Below are positions 25,399-34,737 of a stretch of 64,000 nt of DNA, piece after piece (the stretch's first letter is position 1; each line of letters begins with the position of its first letter). The translations under genes were made by a program, and so were the position numbers. The stretch is from G963664935 sp963664935. GTDB lineage: Bacteria > Pseudomonadota > Gammaproteobacteria > Methylococcales > G963664935. Location: positions 62,001 through 126,000 of the forward strand of contig CAXXSE010000001.1 of assembly GCA_963664935.2 (NCBI GenBank). Direction: 5' to 3'. The notes below the pieces were generated by a model, which searched no databases, was not told the origin of the DNA, and was given only the letters and a program-made list of their open reading frames with translations.

Positions 25399-26040
25399 GT
25401 GGTAGAACTTAGAGTCACGGAAATCTTTTATTCATTGCAGGGAGAATCGAATACCGTTGGCATTCCCACTGTCTTCGTTCGGTTGACGGGGTGCCCTCTA
25501 CGTTGTACCTATTGCGATACCGCCTATGCGTTCACAGGAGGTGTAATCAAGCCCCTTGATGAAATATTGCAAACAATTAAGGCATTCCAAACCCGGTACA
25601 TCACCGTAACCGGAGGTGAGCCATTGGCTCAAAAACCCTGTCTGGATCTATTAAAAGCCTTGGCCGACAGGGACTACAATGTGTCTTTGGAAACCAGTGG
25701 CGCCATAACCATTGACGGTGTAGATAATCGAGTCATCATCGTGATGGACCTTAAAACACCAAGCTCCGGTGAGGTCAGCCGGAATCTTTATAACAACCTG
25801 CGTTCCCTGAAACCCAAGGATCAGGTGAAATTCGTTATTGGCGACGAAACCGATTACCAATGGGCCAGGGAAACTATGAAAAAGTATAGAATTTCGGAGC
25901 GCTGCGAAGTTTTATTTTCACCCTCCCATGGAACGGAAAACCCCACTGTGCTGGCCGATAAAATAATAAGGGATCATTTGCCGGTTCGCTTTCAACTCCA
26001 GCTGCACAAATTGTTATGGGGCGATGCGGCAGGCAGGTAG
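25399..26040 (+). CDS. queE: 7-carboxy-7-deazaguanine synthase QueE
   Basis: The 213-residue radical SAM enzyme has the cluster motif GCPLRCTYCDTAYAF (C-x3-C-x2-C) and TVTGGEPLAQ. It makes 7-carboxy-7-deazaguanine for queuosine. The N-terminus EIFYSLQGESNTVGIP is typical. The start is GTG 25399. It is 10 bp from queC. Confidence 0.95.
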   Translation: MVELRVTEIFYSLQGESNTVGIPTVFVRLTGCPLRCTYCDTAYAFTGGVIKPLDEILQTIKAFQTRYITVTGGEPLAQKPCLDLLKALADRDYNVSLETSGAITIDGVDNRVIIVMDLKTPSSGEVSRNLYNNLRSLKPKDQVKFVIGDETDYQWARETMKKYRISERCEVLFSPSHGTENPTVLADKIIRDHLPVRFQLQLHKLLWGDAAGR

Positions 26041-26050
26041 AGGGTGACTT

Positions 26051-26731
26051 GTGTCTAAAGCAGTCATTCTATTGTCTGGCGGTCTCGATTCAGTAACCGC
26101 ATTAGCGATAGCCCGTAAACAAGGATTTGATTGTTTCGCGCTGAGTTTTGAATATGGGCAGCGACACAATGTGGAGCTGGACGCGGCACACACCATAGCC
26201 AACGCCTTTAATGTTTCGGAGCACAAAGTTATTTCTCTTGATTTGCGATCTATAGGCGGTTCCGCGTTAACCGACGACTCGATTGCGGTACCCAACCAAC
26301 TCCAGGAAGGAATCCCCGTGACCTATGTTCCCGCTAGAAATACCATCTTTTTGAGCATCGCGTTGGGATGGGCGGAAGTATTGGGAGCCTACGATCTTTT
26401 CGTTGGGGTCAACGCGGTGGATTATTCCGGTTATCCGGACTGCAGACCCGAATATATCCAAGCCTTCCAAAACCTTGCCAACCTCGCAACCAAAGCCGGT
26501 GTAGAGGGTCGGCAATTTACGATACATACGCCGCTGATTGATCTGAACAAGGCGGAAATTATTCGAAAGGGCTTGGAACTAGGTGTGGACTACGCCATGA
26601 CCGTGTCCTGTTATGCCGCCGATCAAAAGGGAAAGGCCTGCGGCGTTTGCGATGCCTGTCGTTTTCGGCGTGCGGGTTTTGAGGAGGCGGGTGTTCCCGA
26701 TCCTACTTGTTATTGGGAGTTAATCGAGTAG
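26051..26731 (+). CDS. queC: 7-cyano-7-deazaguanine synthase QueC
   Basis: The 226-residue ATP-dependent enzyme has the PP-loop VILLSGGLDSVTALAIA and a zinc site CYAADQKGKACGVCDACRFR. It converts the QueE product to preQ0. The start is GTG 26051. The two genes form an operon next to tRNA-Lys. Confidence 0.95.
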   Translation: MSKAVILLSGGLDSVTALAIARKQGFDCFALSFEYGQRHNVELDAAHTIANAFNVSEHKVISLDLRSIGGSALTDDSIAVPNQLQEGIPVTYVPARNTIFLSIALGWAEVLGAYDLFVGVNAVDYSGYPDCRPEYIQAFQNLANLATKAGVEGRQFTIHTPLIDLNKAEIIRKGLELGVDYAMTVSCYAADQKGKACGVCDACRFRRAGFEEAGVPDPTCYWELIE

Positions 26732-26810
26732 CAAGGAGTATTGATGGAAATCGCGGTAATAGTTCTTGCCTTTTTTGGGCTATCCGGTATCATGGGCCGT
26801 TTTCCTTTAT

Positions 26811-26883
26811 GGGCCGTTAGCTCAGTCGGTAGAGCACCGCACTTTTAATGCGATGGTCGCGCGTTCGAATCGCGCACGGCCCA
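26811..26883 (+). tRNA. tRNA-Lys (anticodon TTT)
   Basis: The acceptor stem is GGGCCGT/ACGGCCC, the D arm is GCTC...GAGC, the anticodon loop is CTTTTAA with TTT at 34-36, and the T arm is GCGCG-TTCGAAT-CGCGC. C27-A43 is a mismatch. No CCA is encoded after the discriminator. The 3' 41 bp are the left attachment site of the island, and the acceptor's last C-G pair is supplied by island sequence. Confidence 0.93.
26841..26881 (+). repeat. attL of the tRNA-Lys genomic island
   Basis: The 41-bp sequence from ACTTTTAATG to CACGGCC is repeated exactly at 44583-44623. It covers the anticodon loop to acceptor stem of tRNA-Lys, a standard target of tyrosine integrases. An integrase frame lies 126 bp downstream. 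Confidence 0.92.
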
Positions 26884-27006
26884 CAAAATTAGGCCTTGAA
26901 ATAAATAACTTAAAAGGACTTAAGTTTTAGTAACTGTGTACTGAACGGCGACTACAGCGATAACTACAGTAGTCGTGTTCTTTCTCTGTGAAAGAGGTAA
27001 TGCACA

Positions 27007-28056
27007 ATGCTAAATTTTCATATCCGAAAAATTATTCTCAAAAATAGCGAAACCCGCTACCGCTCTATCATTACCCAATCGGGTAAAGGCATTAAGACTA
27101 AGACTTTTAGGCGAAAAGCCGACGCCAGGATATGGGGTAGTCGCAATGTTTTGGACTACCAGAAAGCCGAAGCCAAAGGAATAACCCCTTGCATCATAAC
27201 CTTTAGCCACTTGGCCGATGAGTATATGCATTGGTGGGCAGGCAAAGACCATGATCGCGTCAGACTGGTTTTATGGTGGGAGAATCGCCTTGGAAAAAAC
27301 TTAATATCTGAAATCACACCCGAAATTATCCGGTGGGAACTAAAAGCTAAAAAACAAAAAGCACCGGCAACGTACAACAAACATCTTGCGGTTATCAGCG
27401 CAATATTAGACTTCGCGACTCTCCAACAAGAAGACGAAGATATTGCCGAGCAGTACATCAGCGTCAACCCTTGCCGGGAAGTCCGTTCGCTTAAAATCGA
27501 TAATAAGCGTGTCCGTTACCTATCCGATGAAGAAAAACCCAGGCTCTTAAAATCGGCCCATGCCATTGGTGGAAAATTTTACCTGAAAGTTTTAATGGCA
27601 CTTACTACCGGCATGCGAAAAGGGGAACTGGAGCGGTTACGCTGGAATGATATTGATTTTGAGCGGGACCTCGCTTTACTGCACGACACCAAGAACGGTA
27701 TGGCAAGGCACACACCGATCCCTGACGTGATTTTGGGCTAAATCAAACAATATCGGGAAATAGGGAACGCACTTTTATTCCCATCGACCACCGACCCTAA
27801 CAAACCCTTCGACTACAAAAAGCAATGGGCCAACTGCTTAAAAGCCGCCGATATCCGAAATTTCCGTTGGCATGATTTACGCCATGATACCGCCTCGACG
27901 TTAGCGCGAGATGGTCGGACGCTAAAAGAAATCGCCGAAATACTTGGTCATAAAAGCCTGATTAGCACTGATCGTTATGCTCACCTTTGTACCGAGCATA
28001 AAAGCCTGATTCTCAATGACACCATGAGCCAAGCAATGAGATTCAAACCTACATAA
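27007..28056 (+). pseudogene. Island tyrosine integrase interrupted by an in-frame TAA
   Basis: The first frame (27007-27741, 244 residues) has a SAM-like core-binding region and the first catalytic Arg (ALTTGMRKGELERLRWND). A TAA at 27739-27741 interrupts the same phase, after which IKQYREIGNALLFPS leads to HDLRHDTASTLARDGR, LGHKSLISTDRYAHL and the end at 28056. The HLRH, GH and Tyr residues lie after the stop, so the first fragment cannot be active. The joined protein would have 349 codons. The island is probably locked in place. Confidence 0.85.
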
Positions 28057-28187
28057 TAATGGCGTGAATCTTAATGAAATAAAATTACATCAAATTAGCC
28101 TGCCTAACCCTTAGGAGAAAAGTGGAATTACTAACCATAGGCTGGCTATCCTTTAATAACCGATTAAATTGAGCGGAGTTTTGACCT

Positions 28188-29021
28188 GTGCTGGATTTTA
28201 GATTTAAATATTCAATTACGGAACTCGCTGCAAAGTGGGAATGCTCAGAAAAGTCAATAATCAATTACATTGATGACGGTTTCTTGCCGCTCTATTGCAA
28301 GACTTATGTCGTAACTTACATAACCGGTGATGCCACATCAAGGATCAGTATTCCAATAAGAAATCGGGATAAGGCGACAGATTTACTTAAACTTGTAGAC
28401 GACTGTAACGTAAAGCATCCTGTCGACAACCCTTTGTTACCTAATAATTGCACGGTAACAGTAGGGGATGATTGTTGTATTGCTAATGACGCACTTGTAG
28501 ACAAACAACTCGCGGACCTAAAAATCAGTAAACAGCAGATTTACTCAGCGCTCCAGTCGAAGGAACTAACGGAAAAAGAGGCACAGGAAAAGCTCAATTT
28601 AATAGACGATAAAATTAGCGCGCCTGAAGAATGTCGGTTCAGTGAAATCCTTATCGCTAACTCGATTGAAAAGTTTTCAGAGTGCTTTATCTATCACGAC
28701 GACGTAGAGACAATCGAAAATCAACTTACTATTAAAAATCCAGAGAAGTCAATACATACAACACGCATTAAACAGCCAACAATTCAAAGGGCTAACAGTT
28801 TCAACGACTGCTTTGCTCAGGTGATGGTTGATTTTACTGAGAGCAATGGTTATCCACCCACAACCATCGAAGAAGTTATAAATAGGATGAAGCACACGCC
28901 ACCATTAGGCGTAATCATCAACTTTTGTGATGCTGGTGTCAGCATTGACGGTTCAACACCCAAAGCCATGTCAAAAGTCAATCGAGCAATCAAAAGACTA
29001 TTAGTACAACAAGAAAGTTAG
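28188..29021 (+). CDS. Hypothetical protein with N-terminal HTH-like region
   Basis: The 277-residue product starts at GTG 28188. Residues 8-30 (SITELAAKWECSEKSIINYI) look like a MerR/AlpA-type helix-turn-helix. The rest is unrecognised; a C-terminal NSFNDCFAQVMVDFTESNGYPP region resembles small phage-island regulatory proteins. It is likely an island regulator. The confidence is for the gene, not the function. Confidence 0.6.
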   Translation: MLDFRFKYSITELAAKWECSEKSIINYIDDGFLPLYCKTYVVTYITGDATSRISIPIRNRDKATDLLKLVDDCNVKHPVDNPLLPNNCTVTVGDDCCIANDALVDKQLADLKISKQQIYSALQSKELTEKEAQEKLNLIDDKISAPEECRFSEILIANSIEKFSECFIYHDDVETIENQLTIKNPEKSIHTTRIKQPTIQRANSFNDCFAQVMVDFTESNGYPPTTIEEVINRMKHTPPLGVIINFCDAGVSIDGSTPKAMSKVNRAIKRLLVQQES

Positions 29022-29023
29022 CC

Positions 29024-29047
29024 TTAATTGTCATTTTCGACAATTAA
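29024..29047 (+). terminator. Hairpin after the island HTH gene
   Basis: TTAATTGTC and GACAATTAA form a perfect 9-bp stem with a 6-base loop, immediately after the stop codon. There is no T-run, so termination is uncertain. Confidence 0.4.
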
Positions 29048-29153
29048 CACACTAGTTTTGTAATTTGGGCAGGCTTTCAGCAATTAGTGTGGTTTCTGCC
29101 TTCCACACCAATACTATAGTCGCACGATGTATAACAACCCGTGAGGCTATTTT

Positions 29154-29375
29154 ATGACCGATATTCCCACTAAAACAACTTTGGGCGACTTCTGCCCAAA
29201 AAATACCTTTGCTACTCACTCAGACAACCCTTTGAAAGAATCCGAATTTGATTGGCTATTTAAAAATCGGGATTCTAACGGTTTTAAAAATGCGTTCGTC
29301 AGAGTAAATGCCAGAAAGTTTCTGGTGCATATCCCGACATTCATTGCCTGTTTAGCTAGCAAGCGGGGCGCGTAA
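29154..29375 (+). CDS. Small island protein, 73 aa
   Basis: The product MTDIPTKTTLGDFCPKNTFA continues with PLKESEFDWLFKNRDSNGFK and RVNARKFLVHIPTFIACL. This resembles small DNA-binding proteins found beside island integrases (NG.K.AFVRV..R..LVH pattern), but I cannot name a family. Confidence 0.6.
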   Translation: MTDIPTKTTLGDFCPKNTFATHSDNPLKESEFDWLFKNRDSNGFKNAFVRVNARKFLVHIPTFIACLASKRGA

Positions 29376-29525
29376 TCCTGGAGTCGTTTCCGCAACCATG
29401 CAATCGGCTACCGATTCGGATAAATCGGGCACAGATAGTCGTTATCGCATTGACAATGCGGGTGATGTACAGAGTTTATAAGCCTTCCGGCGAAAAACTA
29501 CGGCGATTTTAAATACTGAAGGACT

Positions 29526-31460
29526 ATGATTGATGCCTTTTCCCAATTTCACGATACGATTCGAACGACCGGACTTGAACCGCCCAATGTCATCGAGCCT
29601 GGTAAGTTGCATCGCTTTCCCGGTGTTGGCAAACGTAATGGCAATACTGCTGGCTGGTGCAAGCTGTTTGATGATGGCCTCGGTGGTTGTTTCGGAGATT
29701 GGTCTTCGGGCTTTTCCGAAAACTGGCAAGCAAAGCGGGATCAGCCGTTTTCACGTTCTGAGCGGGTCGCATTTATGCGCCGTGTGAACGAGGCGCGTGC
29801 ACAAGCGGAGGCGGAACTCCAAGAACAATATGCAAAGATAGCAAAGAAAGCGGTAGCGATCTGGCACCTGGCAGAACCCGCGAACAATGAACACCCCTAT
29901 CTTGTCCATAAGGACATCAGGGCTAACGGGGTACGAATACACAAGGGCGCATTGGTAATCCCTGTGCGTATGGATGGTGAGATATGTTCCCTACAATTCA
30001 TCGCCGCAGATGGAAGCAAACGCTTTCTGAGGGGTGGGCGGGTTTCCGGTGGGTATTTCAGCATTGGCACTGTTACAGGCGCGAAAACCGTGTGCATAAC
30101 CGAAGGCTTCGCAACTGGGGCAACGGTACATCAGGCAACTGGTTACCCGGTAGCCGTGGCCTTCAATGCGGGCAATCTGGAACCTGTAGCAAAAACCATG
30201 CGTCAACGCTTTCCCGATCTGCCGTTGATTATCTGCGCCGATGATGACGTGGAAATCAAAGGCAATCCGGGGATTAGTAAGGCGAGCCATGCAGCAAATG
30301 TAATAGGTACGAAAATGGCGCTACCCACTTTCGGCGATCAACGACCTAATGGCGCAACCGATTTTAACGATATGGCGGCGCTTTTGGGCCTGCAAGCCGT
30401 GGCTGATGCCATTAGCAGAGCGACTGGTCCAAACCACACTGGGGGAACAAAGGATAATACCTGGCCTGATCCGCTGCCCCTATCAGCAAAGATCGAGCCG
30501 GAGCCTTATCCGGTGGATGCGCTGCCGGATGCGATCCGCGCTGCTGTCGAAGAAATCCGTGGTTTTACAAAAGCGCCTATTCCACTGGTGACCGCTTCGT
30601 CCCTGGCCGCGTTATCATTGGCTATCCAGGGCCATGCCGATGCAAAACGGGCGGAAAAATTGTCTGGCCCGGTAGGTTTGTTCCTGCTTACCATCGCCGA
30701 TTCCGGTGAACGCAAATCAACCTGTGATGGTTTCTTTATGCAGGCCATCCGAGAATACGAAGCGCGCCAGGCCGAAGAAGCAAAACCGCTGATAAAAGAT
30801 CACAGAGCAGCAATGGAAGCCTGGGAGGCCAAACGCGGCGGCATAAAAGATAAAATCCGCCAACTTGCCAAAACCGGGAAATCAACTCACGAACAGGAAA
30901 TGGCGCTACGTGATCTTGAGTATCACAAGCCCGAATCACTAAGGATACCACGATTGATCTATGGCGATGCCACTCCCGAAGCCCTGAAATGGAATCTGGC
31001 AAAGAGCTGGCCCTCCGGCGGCGTGATATCGAGTGAAGCTGGGCTGGTGTTCGGTGCGCATGGTATGGGCAAGGACTCAGTCATGCGCAATTTGGCAACG
31101 CTGAACCAGCTTTGGGACGGTGCGGATATTGCGACTGAGCGGCGCACCTCGGAATCTTTTACGGTACGTGGCGCACGCCTTACCCTCGCCTTGCAGGTCC
31201 AGGAAGCCACCCTGCGAAGCTTCTTTGAACGATCCGGCGGACTGGCACGAGGTTCAGGCTTTCTCGCTCGGTTTCTTGTCGCCTGGCCTGAATCCACACA
31301 AGGCAATCGACCATTTTCCGATCCTCCGGATTCCTGGCCTGCATTAGCAAAGTTCAATCAACGTATTGCAGCAATATTGTATCAGGATATTCCCATTGAT
31401 GAGGATGGCGTACTTTCGCCACCCACTCTTCCTCTGGCAGTAGACACCAAGGTGGCGTGA
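29526..31460 (+). CDS. Toprim/DUF3987 replication protein of the island, N-terminal part
   Basis: The 644 residues combine an N-terminal region (WCKLFDDGLGGCFGDWSSGF), a Toprim-like segment (TVCITEGFATGATVHQATGY, LIICADDDVE) and a DUF3987 helicase-like region (TIADSGERKSTCDGFFMQAI as P-loop substitute, GVISSEAGLVFG). Such proteins start replication of integrated elements and phages. The frame stops at a TGA (31458-31460) although the same phase continues as VMFHDAIESELRSGGELYD. The expected residue there is Trp, so TGG to TGA is the likely change. Confidence 0.8.
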   Translation: MIDAFSQFHDTIRTTGLEPPNVIEPGKLHRFPGVGKRNGNTAGWCKLFDDGLGGCFGDWSSGFSENWQAKRDQPFSRSERVAFMRRVNEARAQAEAELQEQYAKIAKKAVAIWHLAEPANNEHPYLVHKDIRANGVRIHKGALVIPVRMDGEICSLQFIAADGSKRFLRGGRVSGGYFSIGTVTGAKTVCITEGFATGATVHQATGYPVAVAFNAGNLEPVAKTMRQRFPDLPLIICADDDVEIKGNPGISKASHAANVIGTKMALPTFGDQRPNGATDFNDMAALLGLQAVADAISRATGPNHTGGTKDNTWPDPLPLSAKIEPEPYPVDALPDAIRAAVEEIRGFTKAPIPLVTASSLAALSLAIQGHADAKRAEKLSGPVGLFLLTIADSGERKSTCDGFFMQAIREYEARQAEEAKPLIKDHRAAMEAWEAKRGGIKDKIRQLAKTGKSTHEQEMALRDLEYHKPESLRIPRLIYGDATPEALKWNLAKSWPSGGVISSEAGLVFGAHGMGKDSVMRNLATLNQLWDGADIATERRTSESFTVRGARLTLALQVQEATLRSFFERSGGLARGSGFLARFLVAWPESTQGNRPFSDPPDSWPALAKFNQRIAAILYQDIPIDEDGVLSPPTLPLAVDTKVA

Positions 31461-31463
31461 GTA

Positions 31464-31940
31464 ATGTTTCACGATGCTATTGAAAGTGAACTGCGATCCG
31501 GCGGAGAACTGTACGATGTACGCGACGTGGCAAGTAAAACCGCTGACAACGCGGTCAGAATCGCAACCTTGTTCCAGATATTCGAGGATGGCACTATTGG
31601 TGCTATTGGTTTGGCGGCGTTTAAGGGTGCATCACGAATCGCTGCCTGGCACTTGCATGAAGCCCGGCGATTCTATGGTGAATTGGCGTTATCGAACGAA
31701 CAGGTAGATGCAGAGCGGCTAGATAGTTGGTTACTCGATTATTGCTATAGGGAAAAAACAAACATCATTCCACGCCGGGAAGTTCAACGCAACGTGACAC
31801 CGGGGCACCTGCGCCGGAAAGCCTCGCTTGATGTTGCACTGGCCGAACTGGTGGAACCAGGCAGAGCACGCCTGAATCAAGATGGTAGACGCAAGGAGAT
31901 TCATATCAACCCCGCTTTGCTGAAAGGGGATCCGCAATGA
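31464..31940 (+). CDS. C-terminal part of the DUF3987 protein after the TGA
   Basis: The 158 residues begin in the same phase three bases after the TGA. They hold the C-terminal helical part of DUF3987: RDVASKTADNAVRIATLFQIFEDG and WHLHEARRFYGELAL, then a winged-helix tail. Alone it lacks ATPase motifs. It overlaps the next gene by 4 bp. Confidence 0.7.
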   Translation: MFHDAIESELRSGGELYDVRDVASKTADNAVRIATLFQIFEDGTIGAIGLAAFKGASRIAAWHLHEARRFYGELALSNEQVDAERLDSWLLDYCYREKTNIIPRREVQRNVTPGHLRRKASLDVALAELVEPGRARLNQDGRRKEIHINPALLKGDPQ

Positions 31941-32128
31941 CCCTTTCCACGCTGATTAAGAAGGGTGGACTTTCTGGGTCTATGACTGTGACACCCGCGA
32001 CAACTGCGACACAAGAAACAGTACCGAGGCATACTGCCGCACCAGTCGCAACTGTCGCTGTCACAATAAAACCAGAACCACTACCTGAATTATCACCGGA
32101 TGAAGAAAAAAGCATCCGGGCATGGCTA

Positions 32129-33344
32129 GTAGTCTGTCAATGTTGTATTGACGATTAATTAAAGTAGAATGTTAGGTTTTAATTCTAAGCAATTGAAACC
32201 CAAACGCTAAACATGTCCGCAAAAATCTACCGCGTTAATTTAACGAACGAAGAAAGGCTTGAGCTAAAAGAGATTGTATCAAAAGGAAAAGCTGCAGCAC
32301 ATAAACAGACCCACGCTCGAATTTTGTTACTTAGCGACGAAACCAGTTCTGAGGGTAAAAAAAAGGATAAAGAAATAGCCAGGGCATTGGGTACAAGCCT
32401 ACGAAGTATTGAACGCGTGCGAAAGCGATTTGTAGAAGAAGGATTGGGGAGTGCCGTTAATCCAAAGCCTCAAAAAAGATACCGATCAAAAAATCTGGAT
32501 GGAGCAGGAGAAGCAACAGCCTGTTCGCAAGCTCCGGAGGGACGGGTAGATTGGACATTACGGCTACTCTCTGAACGATTAGTTGAATGCACTATAACAG
32601 AGAGCATAAGCCATGAAACGATTAGGCAGACACTAAAAAAAACGAACTCAAACCGTGGCTAAAACAATGCTGGTGCATTCCGCCTAAATCTAATGCAGAC
32701 TTCGTGTGTGCAATGGAATATATATTAGAGGTCTATCAACGTCCTTTTACACAAGATGAGGTTTTGGTGTGTATGGATGAAACGAGCAAGCAGCATACAA
32801 AAGAAACGCGTACCCCGTTACCGATGCGTTCTGGAGAATCTGAAATATATGATTTTGAATATGAACGAAATGGCGTCAGTAATCTGTTTATGCTATTCGC
32901 ACCGCTTGAGGGCTGGAGGCATGTCAAGGTCACAAACCGGCATACTAAAGTGGACTGGGCACATCTCATTAAGGAATTAGTAGATGAACACTACCCCGAT
33001 AAAAAAATCATTTTAGTAATGGATAACTTAAACACGCATAAATTAGGATCACTGTATGAAGCGTTTGCACCCGAGGAAGCACGTCGAATTGCAGAAAGGC
33101 TGGAAATTCATTACACGCCAAAGCATGGCAGTTGGCTTGATATGGCAGAAATAGAGATTGGGGTGTTAAGTCGTCAGTGTCTTGATCGAAGAATAGCTGA
33201 TCAAAGCACATTACGAACTGAAATAAACGCATGGCAAAAACAAAGAAATCAAAAAGCGGTATTTGTAAACTGGCGCTTTACCACCGCCGATGCACGGATA
33301 AAATTGAAATCACTATACCCGTCAATACAACATTGACAGACTAC
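32129..33344 (+). mobile_element. IS630-family insertion sequence (1,216 bp)
   Basis: The ends are perfect 25-bp inverted repeats beginning GTAGTCTGTCAATGTTGTAT. They are flanked by a TA duplication within CTAG, the target of IS630 elements. The element encodes one transposase in two overlapping phases. Confidence 0.92.
32213..33336 (+). CDS. IS630-family DDE transposase, two phases joined at an A8 slip site
   Basis: ORFA (32213-32662) holds the HTH (DKEIARALGTSLRSIERVRK). ORFB (in phase from 32704) holds the DDE core: CMDETSK, LVMDNLNTHKLG, and GSWLDMAEIEIGVL. The run of eight A residues at 32635-32642 allows a -1 shift that joins QTLKK to NELKPWLKQCWCIPPK, matching the IS630 consensus. ORFA seems slightly degenerate near YRSKNLDGAGEATACSQAPE. 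Frameshifting versus mutation cannot be decided here. Confidence 0.85.
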
Positions 33345-33752
33345 TAGTACATATTGAAGAAACTGACCCAACCATCATCTCAGAAGCATTAAACAAGTGC
33401 CGTGATGATTTAAAAGCCCACCGTTACTTTTTGAAACGCTCGGAGGAAGTGCTGGAAACAGTCAGACCCAATGAGCGGATTACTTGCGGCGAATGCACTC
33501 ATTTTGAACGCATCGAACATCCGCACCTTGGACACTGCGCTAAAGGCGAACTGGAGAGCATTACAGGATTATGGGACTCAGATCGCAGAACGTGTTCCAG
33601 CCGTCAATCGATAGACCTGAAACAGAGATATCACGCCAATAGCCAATAAACGTAAACCCACCAAGAAACATGATCCCAATCAAATCACAGCCATTGGGAA
33701 GCCAGATGATGACGAAGCCGTTGTCATTGCCCGGACGATACTGCGGCCCACA

Positions 33753-34295
33753 GTGCAGGCCGCGATAACGTTGAAGGAATACGGCAAGTCATATGGAGAC
33801 CTCGATCTTTCAGGAATGACCCAATCTTTAACGGAGCAGACCACGGCGGCTATAGGTGGCGATTTGAAGCGGGGCGAGACGATGCTTACGGCACAGGCTC
33901 ACACGCTCGACGCCATCTTCAACAACTTGGCAAGGCGGGCAGCTCAAAATATGGGCGAATACATGCAAGCTTGTGATACCTATCTGAAACTAGCACTGCG
34001 GGTGCAATCCCAATGCCGGGCAACCTGGGAGACCCTGGCGACTATCAAGAACCCACCGGTCGTGGGCTATGTCAAACAGGCTAACATCGCCCATGGCCAC
34101 CAACAAATAAACAACGCACCGTCTACGACGAGTGAGGTGCCGCACGCGCGGGAAAATCCAAATTTGCAAAACAAACTATTGGAGGAGACAGATGGCGAAC
34201 GGTTGGACCCCGTAACGACGGGCACGACAGGCAGAACTGATCCGGCGATGGCGACCCTGGGAGAAGTCGACAGGACCGAGGACATCAATGGGTAA
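33753..34295 (+). CDS. Hypothetical island protein, 180 aa or longer
   Basis: From GTG 33753 the product runs QAAITLKEYGKSYGDLDLSG to a low-complexity acidic tail. The phase is open upstream to an ATA at 33639 followed by GCCAATAAACG, and the upstream residues (ANKRKPTKKHDPNQITAIGK) look native. An original ATG at 33639, overlapping the previous stop, may have mutated to ATA. It contains a helical region (RRAAQNMGEYMQACDTYLKL) found in small island proteins of unknown role. Confidence 0.6.
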   Translation: MQAAITLKEYGKSYGDLDLSGMTQSLTEQTTAAIGGDLKRGETMLTAQAHTLDAIFNNLARRAAQNMGEYMQACDTYLKLALRVQSQCRATWETLATIKNPPVVGYVKQANIAHGHQQINNAPSTTSEVPHARENPNLQNKLLEETDGERLDPVTTGTTGRTDPAMATLGEVDRTEDING

Positions 34296-34407
34296 ATACA
34301 CGGTTTCCCGTAACACTTACAAGGGCGAAACCTGGCGACTTCTGCGAGAATTGGCGTGCGCAATACGTGAGCAAAGGAAACAATTGCTTCAATCGATTGA
34401 CGATTAA
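34288..34407 (+). CDS. Small protein, 39 aa, overlapping the previous gene
   Basis: ATG 34288 overlaps the upstream stop by 8 bp. The product MGKYTVSRNTYKGETWRLLR continues ELACAIREQRKQLLQSIDD. It is basic and helical. Its reality rests on coupling alone. Confidence 0.35.
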   Translation: MGKYTVSRNTYKGETWRLLRELACAIREQRKQLLQSIDD

Positions 34408-34555
34408 ATACTACTTTGTCCTGCGTCATACTATTTGGTGAATCGTCGGATGATTAGATTTATGCTGAACTTATTTGAAACATACTTTGACCAAAAATTT
34501 GAAGGTGCCTTAGCCATGCTAGTGAAACTGAAGGAAATTCGGAGTAAAAATTAGA

Positions 34556-34737
34556 AAGCCCTAGAGTCCGCTTTTGGGCCAGGAGCCGACAGTCGAGAGA
34601 CTCGGGCGAATGTCCGCTGTATACTCATTGCAGACAGTCAGACTTTATAAGCGAAAGGCAACTGCCGACCCATAGGCGACATTCAGAGGGTTACCGTTGA
34701 AACTGGATTATCACCTGAATAAGATCGTGGTTCGTTA
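34556..34737 (+). repeat. Dispersed repeat, copy 1
   Basis: This contains the family signature CGACAGTCGAGAGACTCGGG, AATGTCCGCT, ATACTCATTGC, GCGAAAGGCAACTGCCGACC. It ends in a segment (GGGTTACCGTTGAAACTGGA through GATCGTGGTTCGTT) shared almost perfectly with 48365-48412. No coding potential is seen. Confidence 0.65.

Larger units (their letters stand above)
31937..33649 (+). pseudogene. Island gene split by an IS630 element
   Basis: The 5' part (31937-32128) encodes MTLSTLIKKGGLSGSMTV to SIRAWL. The 3' part (33347-33649) encodes VHIEETDPTIISEALNKC to a cysteine-rich end (CGECTHFERIEHPHLGHC, then C). Removing the element and one TA copy (1,218 bp, divisible by three) restores one 164-codon frame reading RAWLVHIEETD. 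The cysteine pattern suggests a zinc-binding domain. The function is unknown. Confidence 0.8.

Noticed and set aside
26744..26848. 34-codon frame with AAGGAG upstream that runs into tRNA-Lys
   Set aside because: Most of it is the tRNA gene; the ribosome site may be chance or the relic of a gene that once continued.
8017..31940. Genetic-code recoding (TAG or TGA read as amino acids)
   Set aside because: TAA, TAG and TGA all interrupt genes here, and all three are used as normal stops in intact core genes.
34450..34554. 34-codon frame (MIRFMLNLFETYFDQKFEGA...)
   Set aside because: Helical and possibly real, but without a ribosome site, family or coupling I cannot support it.
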